Part shown: positions 15,974 through 23,578 of the stretch, piece by piece | Layout of the letters: each line of letters begins with the position of its first letter | Position numbering within the stretch: the first letter of the stretch is position 1 | Assembly: GCF_014650695.1 (NCBI RefSeq) | Contig: NZ_BMVL01000019.1 | Coordinates: forward strand, 62,001 to 126,000 | Direction: 5' to 3' | Source of the DNA: Streptomyces avidinii | GTDB taxonomy: Bacteria > Actinomycetota > Actinomycetes > Streptomycetales > Streptomycetaceae | DNA: 64,000 nt | Translations under genes and position numbers: made by a program | The notes under the pieces: model-generated | The model's input: the letters and a program-made list of their open reading frames with translations, nothing else | Told to the model about the DNA's origin: nothing | The model's database searches: none

Positions 15974-17071
15974 ATGCCCGCACGCCGTCGTACCGCCGTC
16001 ACCCTGACCCGTATCGCCTCCGCCGGTCTCGCTCCGCTCGCGCTGGCCGCGTACGCGGCAGCTCCCGCGGTCGCCCACGGTTCGATGACGGACCCGGTCA
16101 GCCGGGTGGCGGCGTGCTACGCGGAGGGGCCGGAGTCCCCGAAGTCGGCGGCGTGCAAGGCGGCGGTCGCGTCCAGCGGGGCGCAGGCGTTCTACGACTG
16201 GAACGCGGTGAACATCGCCAACGCGGCCGGGAACCACCGCTCGTTGATCCCGAACGGCCAGCTCTGCTCGGCCGGCAACGACAAGTACCGGGGCCTGGAC
16301 CTGGCCCGTGCCGACTGGCCGGCCAGCCCGATGTCCGCCGGCGCGCACACCTTCCGCTACAAGGGCACGGCCCCGCACAAGGGTTCCTTCGAGCTGTACG
16401 TGACCAAGGACGGGTACGACCCGGCGAAGCCGCTGAAGTGGTCCGACCTGGAGCCCGCCCCGTTCGCGAAGGCCACCGACCCCGGCATGCAGAACGGCGA
16501 CTACGTCTTCTCCGGGACCGTCCCGAACAAGTCGGGCCGCCACCTCATCTACAGCATCTGGCAGCGCTCCGACAGCCCCGAGGCCTTCTACACCTGCTCG
16601 GACGTGATCTTCGGCAAGGACAACGGCGGTGGTACGGATACCGGCACCGGCACCGGCACCGGCACCGCTCCGACGGCCAAGCCCGGGACCGGCACCGGGA
16701 CGGGCACCAAGCCGACCGGCAAGCCGTCCGACAAGCCGGTCGACAAGCCCTCGGCCCCCACCGACCAGCAGATCGCGGACGGCTCCGGCAAGTCCTCGGT
16801 GGAGCACAACGGCCACGGCGACAACGACCCGAAGACGAACGGCAAGGCCGATGCCGCCGCCCCGATCGCGGCCGGGTCGTCGTCCTCGTCCTCGCCGGCC
16901 GCGGCCGCGGCCGCAGCCGCCAAGGAGAACCTCGCGGAGACGGGCGGCAACAGCGCCACCCCGACGATCGCGATCGCCGGGGCCGCCGCCCTGGCCGTGG
17001 GCGCGGCGGCGCTGTTCGCAGCCGCCCGCCGCCGCACCGCGCGTACCGCGACGGGCCGCCACGGCCGCTAG
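15974..17071 (+). CDS. cell-wall-anchored lytic polysaccharide monooxygenase (AA10)
   Basis: 365 aa. The signal peptide (1-34) ends AVA, so the mature protein starts at H35 (HGSMTDPVSR), the N-terminal His of the copper histidine brace; the second His is H135 in KGTAPHKGSF. Conserved disulfide cysteines and the FYTCSDVIF end mark an AA10 chitin/cellulose-cleaving LPMO (about 35-220). After a Thr/Gly/Lys/Pro linker comes LAETGG (near 317), a hydrophobic helix and an Arg-rich tail: a complete sortase signal of the LAxTG type used by streptomycete SrtE. The enzyme should be displayed on the wall rather than released. Confidence 0.92.
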   Translation: MPARRRTAVTLTRIASAGLAPLALAAYAAAPAVAHGSMTDPVSRVAACYAEGPESPKSAACKAAVASSGAQAFYDWNAVNIANAAGNHRSLIPNGQLCSAGNDKYRGLDLARADWPASPMSAGAHTFRYKGTAPHKGSFELYVTKDGYDPAKPLKWSDLEPAPFAKATDPGMQNGDYVFSGTVPNKSGRHLIYSIWQRSDSPEAFYTCSDVIFGKDNGGGTDTGTGTGTGTAPTAKPGTGTGTGTKPTGKPSDKPVDKPSAPTDQQIADGSGKSSVEHNGHGDNDPKTNGKADAAAPIAAGSSSSSSPAAAAAAAAKENLAETGGNSATPTIAIAGAAALAVGAAALFAAARRRTARTATGRHGR

Positions 17072-17100
17072 CCGGGCCGGGACCGCCTGCGCCGGCTTCG

Positions 17101-17961
17101 TCAGTCGAAGACCGAGGCGCAGGTGGTCCGTTCGGCATGGGCCGGGTCGAGGGCGTTGACCGCCTCGTGCCAGGCGATCCGGTCGGTGAGCCCGATCGTG
17201 ACGTGCTCCGAGAGGTCGAGGAGGCACAGGTCCTGGAGTACGACGTTGCGTACGTTCGGCCCTTCCAGGAAGGCGCTCCGGTACGGCGTCACCACCTCGT
17301 CGTACTTGGTCGCGATGACCGTGTACTTCACCCCGGAGACGGTGTCCCCGCCCTCGTTCAGCTTCTGCTGGAAGGCGGATCCGGCGATCTGGTCGGCGAG
17401 ACCGGGGGTTGCGGTGCTGATCAGGTCCTCGGCTCCGGGGAAGTACGGCAGGAGCTTGGTGAACCCGAGCAGCGTGGTGCCGTGGTTGTCGGGGGCGAGC
17501 CCGACCAGCGCGTTGACCTTGGAGGCGCCGCCGAGGAACTTCAGGTAGTAGCGCGGCATCATGCCGCCCTGCGAGTGCCCGACGATGTCGGTCTTGGAGG
17601 CGCCGGTGGCGGCGAGCACCTTGTCGACGAAGACGTCGAGCTGTCCGGCGGACTTGTCGATGGGGCCGAGCCCGTTGAAGAGGGGTACGCCGGGCAGCTG
17701 GCCGTAGTCGAGCGAGTAGACGCAGTACCCGCGGTTCACGAGGTACGGGGCGAAGCCGAGCCAGTTGTCCCAGGAGTTGCCGAAGGTGCCGTGCACGAGC
17801 ACGACGGGGCGCGGGTGCGCGGCGGACGGCTTGCAGGACCAGTTGTTCCAGCCGCTGCTGGGAGCGGCCGCGGCCTGCGCGGCGCCGGTGGGGGCGACGA
17901 GCGCGGCGGCGGTGAGGGTGAGGACGGCGAGCGGACGGAGCAGGCGTCTCCAGGGCAGCAT
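17101..17961 (-). CDS. secreted triacylglycerol lipase/esterase (Streptomyces LipA-like)
   Basis: 286 aa with signal peptide (1-33, ending AQA-AA). The oxyanion loop is PVVLVHGTFGNSWDNW and the nucleophile is S130 in VGHSQGGMMPRYYLKF. A C-terminal SEHVTIG supplies a candidate catalytic His. Cysteines near both ends suggest disulfides. Residues SGWNNWSCKPSAAHP after the signal peptide are typical of actinobacterial lipases of this group. The site pair at 18051-18090, about 90-130 bp upstream, may control it. Confidence 0.92.
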   Translation of the reverse strand: MLPWRRLLRPLAVLTLTAAALVAPTGAAQAAAAPSSGWNNWSCKPSAAHPRPVVLVHGTFGNSWDNWLGFAPYLVNRGYCVYSLDYGQLPGVPLFNGLGPIDKSAGQLDVFVDKVLAATGASKTDIVGHSQGGMMPRYYLKFLGGASKVNALVGLAPDNHGTTLLGFTKLLPYFPGAEDLISTATPGLADQIAGSAFQQKLNEGGDTVSGVKYTVIATKYDEVVTPYRSAFLEGPNVRNVVLQDLCLLDLSEHVTIGLTDRIAWHEAVNALDPAHAERTTCASVFD

Positions 17962-18050
17962 CGTGTGATCTCCTTGCGGGTCGACTCAAGGGGATGAGCG
18001 GGGGGATTCGTCCCGTGATCCGGATCACAAGGGGAGCTGCTGCCGCTAAA

Positions 18051-18090
18051 TTACGGGTGAGTAGCAATACAGGGAAGTTACGCGTCAGTA
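18051..18090 (-). promoter_or_regulatory. pair of 13-bp direct repeats upstream of the lipase
   Basis: TTACGGGTGAGTA (18051-18063) and TTACGCGTCAGTA (18078-18090) match at 11 of 13 positions, 27 bp apart. Read on the lipase strand they are TACTSACSCGTAA, each a weak inverted repeat (TAC...GTA). The stretch is AT-rich compared with its surroundings. They look like two binding sites for one regulator of the lipase; the regulator is not identified. Confidence 0.5.
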
Positions 18091-18173
18091 AAAAATCGCG
18101 CGTCGCCCCGCCGAACCCCTATGGGCCCTCCCGCGAACCGCGCGCGAACACCCGAAGACGCCCCGGCGAACCG

Positions 18174-19184
18174 TCAGGCGGCCAGCGTGCCGCGGGCGAT
18201 GGCATGCGGCCCGAAGCGCGCGCGGACCCGGTCCGTGACGGCCTCCAGCCGGCGGGCCTTCTCGTCCTCGGGGTCGAGACTGAGCTGCCGCACGGCCCGA
18301 TCGGCCGAGGTCAGGTCCTCTGCGCGCAGGGACAACGCGCGGACCCGGGCCCGCTGCAGGCCGAGGCCCGCGTAGAGGGCGTAGGCCGTGGCGGTCAGGG
18401 CGGCCGAGTGCGCGGTGGGTTCGGCCAGGGTGCGCGTCCGGGTGAGCGTGGTGCGGTCGGCGCAGCGGACGGTCAGGGAAAGGGCGCGGCAGACCTGCCC
18501 GCGGCCCTGTTCCTGTGTACGAAGCCTCGCGCCGAGCTCTTCGGTCAGCGAGAGCAGCGCCCGCCGGTGCCGTGCGGGATCCAGCTCGTCCAGATCGAAG
18601 AGCCGCTCGGCGGCGATGGCGCGGGCGGCCGCACCCGGCCGGACGGGGGTCCGGTCGATCCCGAGGGCGCGCTCGTGCACCTCCCGGCCGAGCCGGGCGC
18701 CGAGGATCCGCCGCAGGGCGGCGGGCGGGGCGGCGGCGATCCGCCCGACGGAGTCGAGGCCGTAGGAGCACAGGATGCGGGCGGCCTTCGGCCCGACCCC
18801 GTCGAGGACGGTGACGGGTTTGCCCGCCAAGAACTCCCGTACGGCGGTGGGCTCCCCGGGGACCACCAGGGTCCCCCCGGGCCGGGCCTCGCGGGCGGCG
18901 GCCCGGGCCAGCATGGGATTGCCGGCCACGCCGACGGTGGCGTCCACCCCGTACAGGGCGAGGGCCCGGACCCGGATCACGGCGGCGAGCCGGGTGGCGT
19001 CGCAGTCGAAGTACCGCAGGGCGCCCCGGATGTCGGCGAGGACGGTGTCGGGCGGCAGCGCCTGCACGGCCGGGGTGATCCCGCCGAGCAGCGCGAGCAT
19101 CCCGGCGTACTCCCGCGCCCCGAGCGGCCCCCCGTCGGCGGGGTGCGGGCGCAGGCACATCACGACCCGCTCGACGGTGGTCAT
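18174..19184 (-). CDS. imuB: ImuB-like Y-family polymerase protein lacking catalytic residues
   Basis: 336 aa. The protein has the palm/fingers remnant of Y-family polymerases (VLADIRGALRYFDCDATRLA, the place of ImuB LLLDITGCARLF), VGVAGNPMLARAAAREARPG, a helix-hairpin-helix LDGVGPKAARILCSYGLDSVG near 130 and a little-finger domain. The N terminus MTTVERVVMCLRPHP replaces the DMDAFFASVE metal-binding motif, and there is no SxDE motif, so it should not polymerise DNA. Its ATG overlaps the dnaE2 stop (ATGA), so the two are coupled. By analogy with ImuB it would tether DnaE2 to the clamp in mutagenic translesion synthesis. Confidence 0.78.
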   Translation of the reverse strand: MTTVERVVMCLRPHPADGGPLGAREYAGMLALLGGITPAVQALPPDTVLADIRGALRYFDCDATRLAAVIRVRALALYGVDATVGVAGNPMLARAAAREARPGGTLVVPGEPTAVREFLAGKPVTVLDGVGPKAARILCSYGLDSVGRIAAAPPAALRRILGARLGREVHERALGIDRTPVRPGAAARAIAAERLFDLDELDPARHRRALLSLTEELGARLRTQEQGRGQVCRALSLTVRCADRTTLTRTRTLAEPTAHSAALTATAYALYAGLGLQRARVRALSLRAEDLTSADRAVRQLSLDPEDEKARRLEAVTDRVRARFGPHAIARGTLAA

Positions 19185-22100
19185 CCCGCGCTCCCCGGGC
19201 TGGAGTGCCACAGCTTGCGACCGGTCGCGGGGCCGGTGCCGGGCGGCTGGAGGTCGGCCCAGGGGTTCATCTCGTACCCCGTGGACATGCGGATCCTGCG
19301 GCCGGGCGCCTTCGCCCCCGGCTCTCCGTCGGCCGCGCCGGCACCGTCGGCTCCGTCGGTCGCATCGCCACCGTCGGCCGCGCCGTCGCCCGGGGCCGGC
19401 TCGGCCGGCTCCGCGAGGCGGGCCGCGACCGCGTCCAGGCCGCCCGCCGCCCGCAGTTCCACCAGCTCCGCCAGGTTCCACACCGCCGCCCCGACCACGC
19501 TCAGGCTCTGCGGGCCCCGCCGCTGCACGACACCGCGCACCAGCAACAGGAACGAGTGGAAGACGGTGTGCGCGCAGCGCTCGTGGCTGTCGTCGAAGAA
19601 GGCCAGGTCGACCAGGCCCGTCCCGTCGTCCAGTGTCGTGAAGATGACCCGCTTCCCGGAGCGGATCGGCGGGGTCTGGGTGGCCGCCTTGGCCCCCGCG
19701 ACGAGCACGGTCTGCCCGTGCTCGGTGTCCCGCAGCCGGCGCGCCGGGATCACTCCCAGTTCGGCCAGGAAGGCGTGGTGGTCCCCCATCAGGTGCCGCG
19801 AGGCGTCCATGCCGAGGACGCCCAGCTCGGCGCTGAGCCGCTCCGCCTCGGTCAGGTCGGGCAGCCCGACGGAGGCCGTGGACCGGCCGCCGTCCAGAGG
19901 AAGTTGGGGTCCGCGCACCCCTGCGGCCCGCTGCGCGCCGTGCAGTTCGGACACGTGCAGCAGCAGGTCCCGCCGGTTGGCGCCGAAGGCGTCCAACGCC
20001 CCTACCTGTGCGAGGCGTTCGGCGACCGGGCGGCCCGGGTGCGCCCGGTCCCAGAAGTCGCGCAGGGAAGCGTACGGCTGTCCGGCCTCGATCCGGTCCG
20101 CCTCGGCCCCGCTGATGCCGTGGACGTCGGACAGCCCGAGCCGCAGCCCCCACACTCCCCCGGCATCGGACACCAGTTCGATACGATGGGCGGCCGCCGA
20201 CCGGTTCACATCCAGCGGCAGCACCGGCACGCCCCGCCGCCGCGCGTCCGCCAGCAGCAGCCGCTTCGGATACATCCCGGGATCGTGGGTCAGCAACCCC
20301 GCGTAGAAGGCCGCCGGGTGATGCGCCTTCAGCCAGGCCGACTGGTACGTGGGCACCGCGAAGGCCACCGCGTGCGCCTTGCAGAAGCCGTACGACCCGA
20401 AGGCCTCCACGATCTCCCAGGTCCGGCCGATCACCTCCACCGGATAACCGCGCTCGGCCGCCCTCGCCGCGAACCAGACCCTGATCCGCGCCTGCGACTG
20501 CGGGTCGGACAGCCCGCGCCGCACCCGGTCCGCCTCGTCCCGCCCGCAGCCGGTCATGACGTGCACGATCTCGATGATCTGCTCGTGGAAGACCACCACC
20601 CCGTACGTCTCGCGCAGCGCGTCGGCCAGGTCCGGGTGCGGGAAGCGGACCGGCGCCCGCCCGTGCCGGGCCTCGATGAAGGGCCGCACCATGTCTGCGG
20701 CCACCGGCCCCGGCCGGAACAGCGAGATGTCGACGACCAGGTCGTGGAAGGTCGACGGCTGCAGCCGCCCCACCAGGTCCCGCTGGCCCGGCGACTCGAT
20801 CTGGAAGCAGCCCAGGGTCTCGGCCGAGCGGATCAGCTCGTACGTGGCCCGGTCGCCCGGCGGCACCTGCGCCGGGTCGTCCAGGTCGAGCTCCTGCCCC
20901 GTACCGCGCCGGATCTCCGCGACCGCGTGCGCCATCGCGGACTGCATCCGCACGCCCAGCACGTCCAGTTTGAGCAGCCCGAGCTCCTCCACGTCGTCCT
21001 TGTCGAACTGGGACATGGGGAAGCCCTCGCCGCTGGTGGGCACCACCGGCGTACGGGCGAGCAGGGAGTCGTCGGAGAGCAGCACCCCGCACGGGTGCAT
21101 GGCGATGCCGCGGGGCAGCGCGTCCAGCGATTCGACGAGCTCCCAGAGCCGGCCGTACGACTCCCCGCGCACGTCACGCAGTTCGGGCAGTTCCTCCAGC
21201 GCGGCGCGGGCGTCGCGGGCCCGGATGTGCGGGAAGGCCTTGGCGAGCCGGTCGGTGACGGCGGGGTCCATGGACAGGGCGGCGCCGACGTCGCGGATGG
21301 CGTGCCGGACCCGGTAGGTCTCCGGCATGGAGACGGTGGCGACGCGCTCGGTGCCGAACCGGTCCATGATCCGCCGGTAGACCTCCAGCCGGCGGGCGGA
21401 CTCCACGTCGATGTCGATGTCGGGCAGGACGCGCCGCCGCTTGGAGAGGAAGCGCTCCATCAGCAGGCCGTGGGCGACGGGGTCGGCGTGCGCGATCCCG
21501 AGCAGGTGGTTGACGAGGGAGCCGGCGCCGGAGCCGCGGGCGGCCACCCGGATGCCCATCTCCTTCACGTCGTCCACGACTTGAGCGACCGTCAGGAAAT
21601 ACGAGGCGAAGCCGTGGTAGGCGATGATGTCGAGCTCGTGGTGCATCCGCTCCCAGTACGCACGGTCGCCCGCGTACCCGCGCAGCACCATGCCCGCCGA
21701 GGCCCGCGAGGCGAGGACCCGCTGGGCGCTGCGGTGGGCCGCGCCGACGAGCCGGGCCTCGGGGAAGTGCACGGAACCCATGCCGAGGTCGTCCTCGGGG
21801 TCCACGGAGCAGGCCTCGGCGGTACGCCGGGTCTCCGCGAGCAGGCGCCTGGCATCGGCGGGGCGCAGGCCCGCCGCCTGCGCGATCCGGTCGGCGGCCT
21901 CGGCCATGGCGGCGGGGTCCTTGAGCCAGCGCTCGCCGCTGTCGAGCGGCTGCGCGGGGTTGCGGGGGTCGATGGGGACCAGGCGGCGGGCCGCGTCGAG
22001 GATGTCGGCGACCGGGCCCTGGCCGGGGTCGGCGTAGCGGACGGCGTTGGTCAGCACGGCCGGGACGCCCTGGTCCGCGGCGAAGCCGACGGTACGGGCG

Positions 22101-22756
22101 GCCAGCCGGAGCGAGCCGGGGCCGGTGCCCGTGCGGCCGTGGTGGACGGCCTCCAGGCGCAGGGAGTCGCCGTAGACCTCCCGCCAGGGTGCGAGCAGTC
22201 GGGCGGCCCGGTCGGGGCGGCCCGCGGCGAGCGCCCGCCCCACCTCGGAGTCGGGACCGAGCAGGACGAAGACGCCCTCCCCGCGCAGGGCGCCCCAGGG
22301 CACCAGCGGGACCTCGGCGACCCCCGCATGGGCGGCGGTGACCATCCGGCACAGCTCGGCCCACCCGGCGGCCCCGTCCCTGGCCAGGAAGACGGCCCGC
22401 GCGGCGGTCTCGTCCACGAAGGCCCCGCCCTTGACGGGGGTGCGCCGCCGGTAGGAGGCCTCGCCGGACCCGCCGCCCGCGCCCGGCCCGCCGCCCGCGG
22501 CGGAGCCGGTCGAGCCCCCCGGCCCGGCCGGACCCGTCGCCGGCGATACAGCCATGTCCACTCCGAACAACGGCCGGATGCCCGCCCCCGCGCACGCCTT
22601 CGCGAACCGCACCGCACCCGCCAGGGTGTCGCGGTCGGTCAGGGCGAGGGCGTCCATGCCCCGGTCGGCGGCACGCTCCGCCAGCCGTTCCGGGTGCGAG
22701 CCTCCGTAGCGCATGGAGAACCCCGAAACGGTGTGCAGATGCGTAAAACCAGGCAC
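19181..22756 (-). CDS. dnaE2: error-prone DNA polymerase DnaE2
   Basis: 1191 aa from GTG 22756 (ribosome site AGGAGG). Domains: N-terminal PHP (FTHLHTVSGFSMRYG), the C-family palm with catalytic D446, D448 and D450 in LPDIDIDVE, GIAMHPCGVLLS, GCFQIESPGQRDL, EQIIEIVHVMTG, a (HhH)2 region near HGISGAEADRIEAG, and an OB-fold near residues 1020-1100. DnaE2 performs mutagenic lesion bypass after DNA damage with the ImuB-type protein encoded just downstream. Gene length and the missing tau-binding tail distinguish it from replicative DnaE1. An SOS-box-like site lies upstream. Confidence 0.93.
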   Translation of the reverse strand: MPGFTHLHTVSGFSMRYGGSHPERLAERAADRGMDALALTDRDTLAGAVRFAKACAGAGIRPLFGVDMAVSPATGPAGPGGSTGSAAGGGPGAGGGSGEASYRRRTPVKGGAFVDETAARAVFLARDGAAGWAELCRMVTAAHAGVAEVPLVPWGALRGEGVFVLLGPDSEVGRALAAGRPDRAARLLAPWREVYGDSLRLEAVHHGRTGTGPGSLRLAARTVGFAADQGVPAVLTNAVRYADPGQGPVADILDAARRLVPIDPRNPAQPLDSGERWLKDPAAMAEAADRIAQAAGLRPADARRLLAETRRTAEACSVDPEDDLGMGSVHFPEARLVGAAHRSAQRVLASRASAGMVLRGYAGDRAYWERMHHELDIIAYHGFASYFLTVAQVVDDVKEMGIRVAARGSGAGSLVNHLLGIAHADPVAHGLLMERFLSKRRRVLPDIDIDVESARRLEVYRRIMDRFGTERVATVSMPETYRVRHAIRDVGAALSMDPAVTDRLAKAFPHIRARDARAALEELPELRDVRGESYGRLWELVESLDALPRGIAMHPCGVLLSDDSLLARTPVVPTSGEGFPMSQFDKDDVEELGLLKLDVLGVRMQSAMAHAVAEIRRGTGQELDLDDPAQVPPGDRATYELIRSAETLGCFQIESPGQRDLVGRLQPSTFHDLVVDISLFRPGPVAADMVRPFIEARHGRAPVRFPHPDLADALRETYGVVVFHEQIIEIVHVMTGCGRDEADRVRRGLSDPQSQARIRVWFAARAAERGYPVEVIGRTWEIVEAFGSYGFCKAHAVAFAVPTYQSAWLKAHHPAAFYAGLLTHDPGMYPKRLLLADARRRGVPVLPLDVNRSAAAHRIELVSDAGGVWGLRLGLSDVHGISGAEADRIEAGQPYASLRDFWDRAHPGRPVAERLAQVGALDAFGANRRDLLLHVSELHGAQRAAGVRGPQLPLDGGRSTASVGLPDLTEAERLSAELGVLGMDASRHLMGDHHAFLAELGVIPARRLRDTEHGQTVLVAGAKAATQTPPIRSGKRVIFTTLDDGTGLVDLAFFDDSHERCAHTVFHSFLLLVRGVVQRRGPQSLSVVGAAVWNLAELVELRAAGGLDAVAARLAEPAEPAPGDGAADGGDATDGADGAGAADGEPGAKAPGRRIRMSTGYEMNPWADLQPPGTGPATGRKLWHSSPGSAG

Positions 22757-23578
22757 CCGCGGCCTCCTGCTTCGCTCGAATGAACACCTCCCCCGCTCTC
22801 CACCATAGAGCAATTCGAATATCCGTGCGAAACACTTGTTCGATCACCTGGGGTCGTCCGTTCGGCCCGCCCCTGCTGCGGGGCCCGGCCCCTTGCGGGC
22901 GGCTCGGTGGTGCGGCTCGCGCCGGTGTGCCGGGCTCTGCCCGGACCCGCGCGGGTTGCCCTGCGGGCGGCTCGGCGGCTCGGTGGTGCGGCTCGCGCCG
23001 GTGTGCCGGGCTCTGCCCGGACCCGCGCCTCAATCGCCGGCGAGGCTGGATGTGCGGGCCCGCGCCCAAGCGTCGGCGGCGCCGAACGAGTGGTGCGGCG
23101 GGGTCGGCTCGGGTCGGTGCGTGGGGCCGTGCCGGGGTGTCTCCTCGGCTCGGCGCGCGCGGGCATGTCTCGGCTGTGTGCGGTGGTCGCGCCTCGTCCT
23201 GCGGGGACACCCCGGCACGTCCCCACTCCCCTCCGCCGTCCAAGCCGCCGGGAGCCGTCCCGAGGCATGTAACGGGATGCCCGGCACGGTCGAAGCCGGC
23301 CGTGGGGCGGGGACACGCAGGAGGGTCCCCGCAGGACGAGGCGCGACCGCCCCGTACGGCCATGACGCCGCCGCGCGCGCCGAGCCGAGGAGACCCTCGT
23401 GCGGGGCCCCGACCCACACCCGTACACCGCCAAGCACCCCGCAGGGGCACCGCAGGGGACGCGCCGAGGAGACCCTCGTGCGGGGCGCCGACCCACACCC
23501 CGAGCCGCCCGCAGGGCACCCCGCGCCGGGGCGCCGGGCCGTACACCGCCGAGCAACCCCGCAGGGGCACCGCAGGGG
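22757..23578. repeat. 822-bp gene-free region of nested direct and inverted repeats
   Basis: No convincing gene is present; long reading frames here encode only Arg/Pro/Ala-rich low complexity. Direct repeats: a 52-bp unit at 22901-22952 and 22977-23028; GAGGAGACCCTCGTGCGGGG at 23387 and 23466; GTACACCGCC plus GCAGGGGCACCGCAGGGG at 23422 and 23541. Inverted repeats: 69-bp arms at 23140-23208 and 23325-23393, identical over about 23 bp at one end and 24 bp at the other; and a 13-bp perfect pair GTGCCGGGGTGTC (23129-23141) and GACACCCCGGCAC (23206-23218). The two pairings compete for the same left arm. Confidence 0.8.
22828..22843 (-). promoter_or_regulatory. SOS (LexA) box-like site upstream of dnaE2
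   Basis: On the gene strand the sequence is TCGAACAAGTGTTTCG. Against the actinobacterial/Gram-positive LexA box TCGAAC-N4-GTTCGA it has a perfect left half and GTT of the right half, 9 of 12 fixed positions. It is 72-87 bp before the GTG. TTCGAA follows at 22814-22819. A possible -10, CTCTAT, is at 22806-22811. Confidence 0.5.
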
